Source: Arthrobacter_B citreus (GTDB lineage: Bacteria > Actinomycetota > Actinomycetes > Actinomycetales > Micrococcaceae). Taken from it: a DNA stretch of 64,000 nt. Where the stretch lies: the NCBI RefSeq assembly GCF_042429235.1, contig NZ_JBHMBA010000001.1; one strand, given 5' to 3'. Below, piece after piece: positions 17,173 through 25,091 of the stretch (position 1 is the first letter of the stretch; every line of letters begins with the position of its first letter). Below the pieces are notes generated by a model. That model was not told the origin of the DNA. It saw nothing but the letters and a program-made list of their open reading frames with translations, and made no database searches. The position numbers and the translations under genes are program-made.

Positions 17173-17874
17173 TCAGGGCCAGGAGTCCTCCTCCTCGTGG
17201 CAAATGACCATTTCCCTGATTTCGCAGCCGCGCGGCTGGTGCAGGGCAAAGAGAATAGCCTCGGCCACGCGCATCGGGTCATTGAGCCGGGAATCGTCCT
17301 GCGGTTTGTACTGCTCCGTCCGGTCGTCGAAAAAGTGCGTTTTCATTCCGGAGGGGATCATGGTGGTCACGCCCATGCGGCCGCGGGTCTCGGCCGCGAG
17401 GGCACGGCTGAAACCGATCACGCCGAACTTCGAGGCGCAGTAGGCGGTGGCATCCGAGACGGCTTTGATGCCCAGGCTGGAGGCCACGGTCACGGCCCGG
17501 CCGTGGCTGTCGAGCAGGTGGGGGAGGGCTGCGCGGACCACTGAAACGGTGCCGAGCAGGTTCACTCCGATCACCTTTTCCCATTCTTCGGCGGCCACGT
17601 CCTCCAGCCGGCCGCAGCGGTCGATTCCCGCCGCGGTCACCACCGCGTCCAGGCCGCCCAGGGACTCGGCGGCCTCACGGACGGCGGCCTCAACGGCGGC
17701 CCGGTCCGCGACGTCCACTTCAATGGCTTTTGCCGCGCTGACGGAGCTGATGTTCCGGTCCAGCACGACGGCGGTTCCGCCGGCGGCGGTGACTGACTGG
17801 ACCACGGCGGCGCCCAGGCCTGAGCCGCCGCCGGTCACGAGAACCCGGCCGGGGTTGGAGAGTTGCAGAGTCAT
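17173..17874 (-). CDS. SDR family oxidoreductase in the glycan operon
   Basis: A 233-residue classical short-chain dehydrogenase. The cofactor loop is TGGGSGLG (14-21), NLLG follows near 105-108, and the catalytic pair is YCASK (Tyr145, Lys149) after a Ser in ASSLG (~132). It lies 91 bases downstream of the second HldE-type gene on the same strand and may be the last gene of that operon. SDRs in such places often adjust a sugar hydroxyl or carbonyl. It is not the extended type, so it does not look like HldD epimerase. The substrate is unknown. Confidence 0.88.
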   Translation of the reverse strand: MTLQLSNPGRVLVTGGGSGLGAAVVQSVTAAGGTAVVLDRNISSVSAAKAIEVDVADRAAVEAAVREAAESLGGLDAVVTAAGIDRCGRLEDVAAEEWEKVIGVNLLGTVSVVRAALPHLLDSHGRAVTVASSLGIKAVSDATAYCASKFGVIGFSRALAAETRGRMGVTTMIPSGMKTHFFDDRTEQYKPQDDSRLNDPMRVAEAILFALHQPRGCEIREMVICHEEEDSWP

Positions 17875-17965
17875 GGGTTTCCTTTCATGGATGTCCGGCG
17901 TCGGAGGATGCCGGAGACAAATCGGATGTTCCGCCGGACATGGGCGGAACGGGCAGTGCCGGCCG

Positions 17966-19330
17966 CTAACCCACCTTCGCCAGGGCCGCTGCCAGTGCGG
18001 TGGTGGACCGGGCGGGATGGTAGGGGACCGTCACGGTTTCTCCGCCCCAGGCTTTGATGAGCCGGGCTTCGGGCAGCTGGTCTTCGCGGTAGTCGCCGCC
18101 CTTGACCCAGATGTCCGGCCGCAGCCGTTCCAGCGCCGCTTCCGGGGTGTCCTCCTCGAAAACGAGGACTCCGTCCACACAGCCCAGGGACAGCAGCAGT
18201 TCGGCCCGGTCCTCCTGGGCGATGATGGGGCGCTGTTCGCCCTTGAGCCTGCGGACCGAGCTGTCGGAGTTCAAGACCACAATCAGGCAGTCGCCCAGCC
18301 GCCGTGCCGCGGACAGGGTCCGGGCATGCCCGGCATGCAGCAGGTCAAAGCAGCCGCCGGTGGCAACCACGGTTCCGCCGCGCCCGCGCACCGTCCGGGC
18401 GGCGGACAGCGCATCCAGGCTGCCGCTGTGCAGCTGGACCGGAGGCTCTTCCCGCTGCAGCGCTGAAACTCCGCCGGCGGCGAGGAACCCGGCGGCTGCC
18501 TGCACCGCCTGCTCAACGGCTGGTTCCAGGGCGGACCCGCGGGCCAGGGCCGTAATCAGTGTTGCGGCGAACCGGTCACCGGCGCCGCAGGTATCTCCGG
18601 CCTGCACTTCCGGGGCTGGAATCACCTGGGGCAGGCCGGCGGCCGGAAGCACGAGTGCTCCCAGCGAGCCCAGCGTCACCACCACGGACCGGCTGTGCCA
18701 TTGTCCGAGGAGCGTTTCCGCGGCATGCAGGGCTGCTGGAATTCCGGCGCTTCCGCCGGTCCCGGCGCTGCGCAGCGCTTCGGGCAGGTTGGGCGTGACG
18801 GCGGCAACGCCGGGCACCGGATCCGCCCCGGCCGGATGCGGGTCCCAGATCACCGGCACCCGTCCGGCCAGTTCGGCCAGGGCTTCGCGCAGCCGGGGGC
18901 TGGCGGTCAGGCCGCGGCCGTAGTCCGCGACCACCACCGCGTCCGCAGCGGAAAGGACCGAAAGCATCTGCGCCGTGACCACGGGCACCGGCGGGGGTGA
19001 GCAGCCCTCGTCAAAGCGCACCACGGCCTGGTCGCCGGCACGGATCCGCGTCTTGACCGGTGTCGGTGCGCCGGAGGGGCCAGCGGTGACGGCGATGCCG
19101 GTAAGGGCATCACGCAGGTCGGCGGAAGCGGCGTCGTCGGATAATACGGTCACCAGCGCCACGTCGCTGCCGTCGCGGGCAAGCATCCGGGCGACCAGCC
19201 CGGCCCCTCCGGCGCGCCTTCGGGTACTGTCCACGTCCACCACCGGAACCGGAGCGTCGGGGGAGAGCCGCTGCGCGCTTCCGGTGATATCGGTGTCCAG
19301 CAGAACGTCACCAACCACCACGATTTTCAC
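17966..19330 (-). CDS. hldE: HldE-type bifunctional sugar kinase / nucleotidyltransferase (copy 2)
   Basis: A 454-residue fusion with the same architecture as copy 1 but clearly diverged. The PfkB kinase domain starts at residue 1 (MKIVVVGDVLLD) and has RRRAGGAG (38-44) and CGAGDRF (GAGD 249-252). The RfaE2-type domain starts near 318 with GGCFDLLHAGH (HxGH 332-335) and RLKGEQRPI. It lacks the long C-terminal tail of copy 1. The start overlaps gmhA by 4 bases. Together with GmhA and GmhB it would complete a nucleotide-heptose pathway. Whether it makes a different anomer or nucleotide form from copy 1 is open. Confidence 0.88.
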   Translation of the reverse strand: MKIVVVGDVLLDTDITGSAQRLSPDAPVPVVDVDSTRRRAGGAGLVARMLARDGSDVALVTVLSDDAASADLRDALTGIAVTAGPSGAPTPVKTRIRAGDQAVVRFDEGCSPPPVPVVTAQMLSVLSAADAVVVADYGRGLTASPRLREALAELAGRVPVIWDPHPAGADPVPGVAAVTPNLPEALRSAGTGGSAGIPAALHAAETLLGQWHSRSVVVTLGSLGALVLPAAGLPQVIPAPEVQAGDTCGAGDRFAATLITALARGSALEPAVEQAVQAAAGFLAAGGVSALQREEPPVQLHSGSLDALSAARTVRGRGGTVVATGGCFDLLHAGHARTLSAARRLGDCLIVVLNSDSSVRRLKGEQRPIIAQEDRAELLLSLGCVDGVLVFEEDTPEAALERLRPDIWVKGGDYREDQLPEARLIKAWGGETVTVPYHPARSTTALAAALAKVG

Positions 19331-20025
19331 GGCTGTTCCTTCCCGCCGCGGCGGAACACCTCGGCGTCAAAGGCCCGGCACAACGCATGCAGGGCAATCA
19401 AGTGGGCCTCCTGGGCATTGGCGGACCGCGCATCGATGGTGACGGCGTCGTCGCAGGCCTCGCTGAGCGGATTCGGCCCGCGGCCCGTGAGCGCCCAGGT
19501 GGTAATCCCGGCCGTGCGGGCGGCCTCGGCGGCGCGCAGCAGGTTGGGGCTGCGGCCGCTGGTGGAGAGCAGCATCAGCACATCACCGCGGCGTCCGTGG
19601 CCCAGCACCTGCCTGGCGTAGAGCTGCTCGAAGCCGTAGTCGTTGGCGATGGCCGTCACGGCGGATGTTTCCGCATGCAGGGCAATGGCCGAGAACGGTC
19701 TCCGTTCGCCGTCGAACCTTCCCACCAGCTCCGCCGTCAGGTGCTGGGCCTCCGCCGCGGATCCGCCGTTGCCGGCGGCCAGCAGGCGCTGCCCGGCCAG
19801 GAGGCGGACGGCGAGTTCCACACCCCATCCGGTCAACCGCCGGGCCTGCGCCTCGACGGATGCCACCGCCGGCCGCAGATCGGACAGGTGCTGCAGGACG
19901 GCGAGGTGAGCTGATTGGTGCGCCGAATGCTGGGCAGGGGAGAGAAGGGTGTCCGGGGTGCTGGAGGACTGTGCAGCGGCCAGCATGGTGCCGATGGCCG
20001 TGGTTTCCGGGGTCTTGGGCTTCAC
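19327..20025 (-). CDS. gmhA: SIS-domain phosphoheptose isomerase
   Basis: A 232-residue SIS-fold protein of the GmhA family (sedoheptulose 7-phosphate to glycero-manno-heptose 7-phosphate). The phosphosugar site is visible as GNGGSAAEAQHLTAELVGRF (~81-100) and STSGRSPNLLRAAEAAR, and a conserved HAETSAVTAIANDYGFE segment lies between. The C-terminal ANAQEAHLIALHALCRAFD matches GmhA. The first ~50 residues are an extra, poorly conserved extension. It overlaps the GT4 gene upstream and the HldE-type gene downstream by 4 bases each. The GmhA assignment rests on motifs plus neighbours. Confidence 0.88.
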   Translation of the reverse strand: MKPKTPETTAIGTMLAAAQSSSTPDTLLSPAQHSAHQSAHLAVLQHLSDLRPAVASVEAQARRLTGWGVELAVRLLAGQRLLAAGNGGSAAEAQHLTAELVGRFDGERRPFSAIALHAETSAVTAIANDYGFEQLYARQVLGHGRRGDVLMLLSTSGRSPNLLRAAEAARTAGITTWALTGRGPNPLSEACDDAVTIDARSANAQEAHLIALHALCRAFDAEVFRRGGKEQP

Positions 20026-21290
20026 AGCGCTTTCCCTCCCAACGGCTGCAGGCTGTCCCGGCGGACGGCCGGCATGCTGTCCATGGCCACCTGGTATGCC
20101 TTTTCGGTGTCGGCCGCCACCCTGGCCCAGGAGTAACGGCCCCTGGCACGCTGCCGTCCGGCAGCACCCAGCCGGGCGGCATATTCCGGGTTGCTCAGCA
20201 GCTCGAACAGGGCCGAGGCCAGTGCCCGCGGGTCGCGCGGCGGCACGTGCAGCCCGGTTTTGCCGTGCACCACAGTGTCAATGAGCCCGCCCACGGCTGA
20301 CGCCACCACCGGAACGCCGCAGGCCATGGCCTCCAGGGGAACGATGCCGAACGGCTCGTACCAGGGGGCGCAGACCACGGCGTCGGCGCTGCGGAGCACC
20401 GCCGGCATTTGTTCCCGGGGAACCTGCCCGCGCAGCACCACGCGGTCTGCCACTCCCAGAATGCGGGCCAGCGCCAGCAGCCGCTGGGCTTCCGGATCGG
20501 AGGCCACGCCGGCGGAGTCGGAGGCGCCGCCCACAATCAGCAGTTCGACGTCGTCGAGGCCCTTTTCCGCCAGCAGCGCCAGTGCCTGAACCGCCAAATC
20601 CACGCCCTTGCGCGGAACGAGGCGGCCGACGGCGGCAATCCGAAAGCGCCGCCCCTTCGGCTCGGCCGGTCCGCCGGACCCGAAAAGGTCCAAGTCGACT
20701 CCGCAGGGAGCAACGGAAATCCGGTTCCCCTGAACACCCATGGCCTTGAGCTCAAAGACCTCGTCCGAGCAGGTGGCAATGACGCGGTCCGCGGTGCGCC
20801 CCACGGACGGCTCCAGCCAGGTGCGCTGCGGAGGGCTGGTGTCCTCGGTGCCCTGGTGGCGCTTTTTTACCGTGCCCAGGGCGTGAAAGGTCTGCAGCAC
20901 CGGCACGGGACAGCCCGGTGCTTCGACCCGCCGGGCGGCTTCCAGCGCGGCTACCCCTGACATCCAAAAGTGGGCGTGCACCACGTCCGGCGGCGAGGCG
21001 CCCCAGTCAGTGCTGATACCCTCGGCCAATTCCCGCATGTACGGCAGCAGGACGTCCTTGGGCAGGGTGCGCGCCGGTCCCGCGGCCACATGCACCACAT
21101 CCAGCCCCTCACACACCGGAACCACGTCCGGCAGGCCGGGGTCGTCACGGCGGGTATAGACGCGTACGGAATGCCCCCGGCGCGCCAGCGCCACGGACAG
21201 TGCGGCAACGTGGACGTTCTGGCCGCCTGCATCGACCCCGCCCAGGGCGGCCAGCGGACTGGCGTGTTCGGACACCATTGAGATTTTCAC
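20022..21290 (-). CDS. family 4 glycosyltransferase (group 1)
   Basis: A 422-residue retaining GT-B enzyme. The N-terminus has ISMVSEHASPLAALGGVDAGGQNVHVAALSVALARRGHSVRVYTR (positions 3-47), like MshA and sucrose-phosphate synthase-type GT4 proteins. The donor domain has VGRLVPRKGVDLAVQAL and APWYEPFGIVPLEAMACGVPVVAS, the E-x7-E motif region. The GTG start at 21290 follows a GGAGGGGG site and overlaps the previous stop (GTGA), which rejects the longer frame to 21425. It belongs to the gmhB-to-hldE operon and should add one residue of the glycan. Confidence 0.9.
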   Translation of the reverse strand: MKISMVSEHASPLAALGGVDAGGQNVHVAALSVALARRGHSVRVYTRRDDPGLPDVVPVCEGLDVVHVAAGPARTLPKDVLLPYMRELAEGISTDWGASPPDVVHAHFWMSGVAALEAARRVEAPGCPVPVLQTFHALGTVKKRHQGTEDTSPPQRTWLEPSVGRTADRVIATCSDEVFELKAMGVQGNRISVAPCGVDLDLFGSGGPAEPKGRRFRIAAVGRLVPRKGVDLAVQALALLAEKGLDDVELLIVGGASDSAGVASDPEAQRLLALARILGVADRVVLRGQVPREQMPAVLRSADAVVCAPWYEPFGIVPLEAMACGVPVVASAVGGLIDTVVHGKTGLHVPPRDPRALASALFELLSNPEYAARLGAAGRQRARGRYSWARVAADTEKAYQVAMDSMPAVRRDSLQPLGGKAL

Positions 21291-22354
21291 TGCATTCCCC
21301 CTCCGGCAGCTCCTGACAGTTCCGTTCGCCGCTGCTGCGGCAATTCCCCGGTGGCAACGGGGCAGCTCAAGACGGGGACCGTGCTGCCTCCGCGCGTCGT
21401 GATGTCGGACAGTGTGTTGTCCCACGCCGCCAGGAAAGCCGCCAGGCCGTAGTGTTCCAGCGCAAATTCCCGGGCGGCCATGCCCCGCCTGCGTGCTTCG
21501 TCCGGATCGGTGAGCAGCTCAGCGGCCGTCCGCACCAAATCCTGCACGTCCGCCGAGATCCGCCCGGCTTCCGGGGGGACGGCGCGGACAGCTTCGGTGG
21601 TGGCCAGCGCCAGCACCGGAAGACCCAGGTGCATCGCTTCGAGGAGGGACAGCCCCAGGGACGTCCAGCGCATGGGATGGACGTAGGCGCGGCATCCACT
21701 CAGTTCCGTGTGCAGCTGCTCAGCCGGCAGGTCTCCGCGGACAGACAGTTCATCGAGGCCCAGGCCGGTGGCGGCGCCCAGTCCCTCAGTCCCCATTCCA
21801 AACACTTCCAGCCGCGCGGCGCGGGCAAAGCGTGGCAGGAGGTCAGTGCCGGTGACCCGCCAGCGCCGCACCGGTTCGTTAATCACCACGCCCAAATGCT
21901 CCCGTTCGCCCGTGTACCGGTAGCCGGGGTCCGGAATGCCGTGCTCGATGACCCGCACGGGGGCCCGGCCGCTGTCCCAGAACAGCTCATTGAAGTGGGT
22001 GACGTGGACTATGGGAATGCTGCTCTGGTCCGCCAGCGGATGGAGCGAACCCGGCACGCTGCCGCGGGGAGTGTTGTGTTCCAGATACACGGCCGGCAAA
22101 TCGATGCCGGGCCGCCGGCCCAGCAGGCGCTCGCACGCGGCGATCTCCTCCGGGCGCTGGAGTACGACGGCGTCAATTCCGGCGTCGCGCAGGTCCCCGG
22201 GCGCGCATTCGACAGCCGATGCCGGCCACCTCCGCCCGCCCCTGCCCAGCCCCCACGGGCCGCCGTCCGCGGTGACCGGAAGGATGTACTCGTGCTGCCC
22301 GCGGACAAACGCTTCCATCCAGCCGCCGTGCACATGCCAAAGCAGGATCCTCAT
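21287..22354 (-). CDS. GT4-like glycosyltransferase
   Basis: A 355-residue GT-B-type protein starting MRILLWHVHGGWMEAFVRGQHEYI. The C-terminal domain has AYVHPMRWTSLGLSLLEAMHLGLPVLALATTEA, a GT4 donor-site pattern, and PAVYLEHNTPRGSVPGS lies in the N-terminal domain. The start ATG at 22354 overlaps the stop of the upstream GT9 gene (ATGA) and has GAGG ahead. It resembles uncharacterised actinobacterial transferases found with GmhA/HldE genes. The sugar and linkage are unknown. Confidence 0.85.
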   Translation of the reverse strand: MRILLWHVHGGWMEAFVRGQHEYILPVTADGGPWGLGRGGRRWPASAVECAPGDLRDAGIDAVVLQRPEEIAACERLLGRRPGIDLPAVYLEHNTPRGSVPGSLHPLADQSSIPIVHVTHFNELFWDSGRAPVRVIEHGIPDPGYRYTGEREHLGVVINEPVRRWRVTGTDLLPRFARAARLEVFGMGTEGLGAATGLGLDELSVRGDLPAEQLHTELSGCRAYVHPMRWTSLGLSLLEAMHLGLPVLALATTEAVRAVPPEAGRISADVQDLVRTAAELLTDPDEARRRGMAAREFALEHYGLAAFLAAWDNTLSDITTRGGSTVPVLSCPVATGELPQQRRTELSGAAGGGMQ

Positions 22355-23415
22355 ACAGTCCTCGTTTCTCTCCGCGTTCCCAGGGAAGTCACGCCGGTGG
22401 TCAAGCGATGTACGGCTTCCACCACCTGTTCCGGAGTCACGCCGGACAGGCAGGGGTGTCCGGGGACGGGGCATTCGCGGGCCCGGCTTAGCCGGCAGGG
22501 CGCATTTTGGTCGCCCAGCAGTTCCAGGGGCACCCGGTACGGAGCCCAGCGCACGGCTGGAACCACGGGCGCGAACAGGCTCACGACGGGAGTTCCGACC
22601 GCCGCCGCCAGATGGGCCGGTCCGGTGTTGCCCACGACAACGGCTGATGCGCCGGCAAGCACGCCCGCCAGGGAGCGCAGGTTGGTGCGCCCGCCCAGGT
22701 CCAGTCCCGCCACGCCCGCCACCGTGGCCGTGAGCCGCGTTTCTGCGGGTCCACCGGTGACGAGCACCCGGTATCCGGCGGCGGTCAGCAGCTCCACCAC
22801 GGCGGCGTGGTGCAGGGCCGGCCACGCGCGGGCCGGCACCGCAGCCCCGGGATGGACCACCACATAGGGTCCTTCGCCCACCAGGTGCCCAACGTCACCG
22901 GTGCCGCGCAGGCGCAGGCGTCCGTCGTCGTCGTCGGGAAGGCGGTAGCCGGCCGCCGCGGCGATCTGGAGCGCACGGGTTGCTTCGGGCTGGTCCTCGG
23001 GAAAATCTTCCCCGGGCCGCAGGCGGACATCCAGGAGCGAACCCGCATAGTCCACGGACGCGCCGGTGATCCGGGAAACACCTGCCAGGCGCAGCACCAT
23101 GGCAAGGGGAAGCGGGGACTGGTGAAAGGACGTGAGGATCACCGCTTCCTCGATCTCCGCGCTGCGGATGTCCTGTTCCAGGCTGGTGAGGGAAGCGGCG
23201 CTTACCGCTGGCGCCGGGTCGCTGATCCAGGGGGCGTTCCAGGTGAGGACGCTCTCGGCGCCGGGAAGGAGCCGCCCGGCGTCGGCGCCCCGGGGTCCGC
23301 AGAGCAGGGTGACGCGGGTGTGCGGCGCGGCGGCGACGGCGCGAACGGCCGGCCCTGCGAGCAGGACATCCCCGGCGCTGTCCAGCCGGGCCACCAGGAC
23401 GCCGCCGCGTGTCAC
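22351..23415 (-). CDS. family 9 (heptosyltransferase-type) glycosyltransferase
   Basis: A 354-residue GT9 protein. The N-terminus VLVARLDSAGDVLLAGPAVRAVA and the C-terminal VVHPGAAVPARAWP and VVGNTGPAHLAAAVGTPVVSLFAPVVPAVRWAPY are the family hallmarks. A short Cys-containing tail (CRLSRARECPVPGHPC) resembles the Cys-rich end of several actinobacterial GT9 enzymes. The GTG start at 23415 overlaps the gmhB stop (GTGA). It follows the phosphatase that makes heptose 1-phosphate, so nucleotide-heptose is the likely donor. This is context, not proof. Confidence 0.88.
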   Translation of the reverse strand: MTRGGVLVARLDSAGDVLLAGPAVRAVAAAPHTRVTLLCGPRGADAGRLLPGAESVLTWNAPWISDPAPAVSAASLTSLEQDIRSAEIEEAVILTSFHQSPLPLAMVLRLAGVSRITGASVDYAGSLLDVRLRPGEDFPEDQPEATRALQIAAAAGYRLPDDDDGRLRLRGTGDVGHLVGEGPYVVVHPGAAVPARAWPALHHAAVVELLTAAGYRVLVTGGPAETRLTATVAGVAGLDLGGRTNLRSLAGVLAGASAVVVGNTGPAHLAAAVGTPVVSLFAPVVPAVRWAPYRVPLELLGDQNAPCRLSRARECPVPGHPCLSGVTPEQVVEAVHRLTTGVTSLGTRRETRTV

Positions 23416-23966
23416 GGGCGGTCCAGGAGCAGTGCGACGGCGCCGGCCAGATCCGCGGCCACCAGGGGAGCGGCGGCGGTTTCCTCGGGGCGGGTGACGG
23501 GTGTGGGGACCAGGACGGCGCGGGCACCGGCTGCTTCAGCGGCGTCCATGTCCGCGCCGATGTCCCCGATCACTGCGACCTCTGCGGGCTGCAGGCCCAG
23601 CCTGGCGCAGGCGCTGTGGATCATGCCCGGCTGTGGTTTGCGGCAGGAGCAGCCGTCCCCGGGACCGTGCGGGCAGATTTCCCAGACGTCGAAGCGGCCG
23701 AGCAGGTGCTGGATCCGGGCGTTAACCGCGTTCACCTCGGTTCTGGTGAGCAGCCCGCGTGCAATTCCGGATTGGTTGGTGATGACGCCCGTCCGGATGC
23801 CGTGCCCGCGCAGTGTCCGCATGACGCCGGCCGCCTGCGGGAAGGGATCAACGAGGGTGGGGTTGCCGTTGTACGGGACATCCCGGACCAGCGTCCCATC
23901 GCGGTCGAAGAGTACGGCGCGCGGCGCGCCCTCCAAGAAAGGTCCCATACCGGACTTGTTCCCCAT
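23412..23966 (-). CDS. gmhB: HAD-IIIA phosphatase, GmhB-like
   Basis: A 184-residue HAD hydrolase of the GmhB/HisB-N type. The nucleophile motif is FDRDGT (Asp21, Asp23), followed by TNQSGIARGLLT and the zinc cluster CPHGPGDGCSCRKP (Cys98, His100, Cys106, Cys108), which marks the D,D-heptose 1,7-bisphosphate 7-phosphatase branch. VIGDIGADMDAA is the late Asp motif. The start is ATG 23966 or ATG 23948; the GAGGGAG site is too close to the first, so the shorter form is possible. It is first in the operon with GT9, two GT4, gmhA and hldE. Confidence 0.88.
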   Translation of the reverse strand: MGNKSGMGPFLEGAPRAVLFDRDGTLVRDVPYNGNPTLVDPFPQAAGVMRTLRGHGIRTGVITNQSGIARGLLTRTEVNAVNARIQHLLGRFDVWEICPHGPGDGCSCRKPQPGMIHSACARLGLQPAEVAVIGDIGADMDAAEAAGARAVLVPTPVTRPEETAAAPLVAADLAGAVALLLDRP

Positions 23967-24113
23967 CTCCCTCAGGCCTAAACACTTTTGCCGGTACTTC
24001 TTCTTCTTCTCCTGCTTCTCCTCCGCGGTTCGCTTAGCCTGCCGCCGCCGCTCTGGCAGGATGATGACCAGCCGTTTTGCAGGGGCGGGCGGTTCGACGG
24101 CGGGAGGACTGGC
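23967..24113. promoter_or_regulatory. divergent promoter region with a polypyrimidine tract
   Basis: This 147-base gap separates the gmhB operon from the divergent GT9 gene and must hold both promoters. It contains a pyrimidine run at 23997-24024 broken by a single G, made of CTT/CTC triplets on the + strand. No standard promoter elements or operator could be assigned. Confidence 0.4.
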
Positions 24114-25073
24114 ATGGAGCGTGGGATCGACCAGCGTAATGAGGGCATGGACAGGCCGGAGCTTCTGGCCCTGCGGGCCCTGAAACTGGGGGACCTGCTG
24201 GTGGCTGTTCCGGCACTGCGTGCCCTGCGCCGCGCCTTCCCGGAGCACCGCATTTCCTACGCTGCGCAGGAATGGCTGCTGCCGGTGGTGAAACTGGTGG
24301 GCAGCGTGGACGCGCTCCTGCCGCTGCACGGCCTGGACGTTCCCATTCCGCTGGAACCCGGACGGATTGACGTAGCGGTGAACCTCCATGGCAGCGGTCC
24401 GGAGAGCACCGGACGGCTGGAAGCGCTGCAACCACGGCGCCTCCTCGGACATGCCGGGCCCGGGCTCCCCGGCCCGCAGTGGCGGGACGGCGTCCATGAA
24501 CGGGAGCGCTGGGCGGACCTGATGACTTGGCACGGCATCCCGGCCGATCCGCTGGACTATCTCCTGCTGCCTCCTTCTTCGCCCAGCCCGGCACCGGGTG
24601 CGGTGGTCGTGCACGTAGGGGCGGCATACGGCAGCAGGCTCTGGCCGGTGGAACGGTTCGCCGCCGTGGCCGCCGAGCTGCATCGATCCGGCCGGGACGT
24701 GCTGTTCACCGGCAGCGCCGGCGAACGCCCCCGGGCGTTGGCGGTTGCCGAACTGGCAGGCCTGCCGTCCGCTGCAGTGGCCGCAGGCCGGCTGGGTTTG
24801 GACGAGTTCGCCGCCGCCGTGGCGGGAGCTTCGCTGGTGGTGTCCGCCGATACCGGCGCCGCCCATTTGGCGTCGGCCTACGCGCGGCCGTCGGTGGTGA
24901 TTTTCGGCCCGGCGCCGGTCGCCGAGTGGGGTCCTCCCAAGGGTTCCCACATCGCCCTGACGGACGAGAGCCGGCGCCTGGGGGACACCTTCGCCGTGGA
25001 CCCCGATCCGGCGCTGCTGGCCGTTTCCGTGGAGGACGTGCTCGCGGCCGCTGAAAAGCTTGGCGTTCTCTAG
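24114..25073 (+). CDS. family 9 (heptosyltransferase-type) glycosyltransferase
   Basis: A 319-residue GT9 protein, the third in the locus. It has LLALRALKLGDLLVAVPALRALRRAFPEH at the N-terminus, VVVHVGAAYGSRLWPVERFAAVA in the middle and VVSADTGAAHLASAYARPSVVIFGPAPVAEWGPP at the donor site. ATG at 24114 has GGGAGGA at good spacing, which excludes the frame opening at 23988. It is divergent from gmhB and convergent with a sigma factor gene. It presumably extends the same heptose-type glycan. Confidence 0.88.
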   Translation: MERGIDQRNEGMDRPELLALRALKLGDLLVAVPALRALRRAFPEHRISYAAQEWLLPVVKLVGSVDALLPLHGLDVPIPLEPGRIDVAVNLHGSGPESTGRLEALQPRRLLGHAGPGLPGPQWRDGVHERERWADLMTWHGIPADPLDYLLLPPSSPSPAPGAVVVHVGAAYGSRLWPVERFAAVAAELHRSGRDVLFTGSAGERPRALAVAELAGLPSAAVAAGRLGLDEFAAAVAGASLVVSADTGAAHLASAYARPSVVIFGPAPVAEWGPPKGSHIALTDESRRLGDTFAVDPDPALLAVSVEDVLAAAEKLGVL

Positions 25074-25091
25074 ACGGGCCAGAGGCATCAG

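Noticed and set aside
5342..25073. Lipopolysaccharide locus from a Gram-negative genome or contamination
   Set aside because: Codon use, GTG starts and actinobacterial neighbours such as HtaA are continuous through the locus. No Lpx or Kdo gene is present.
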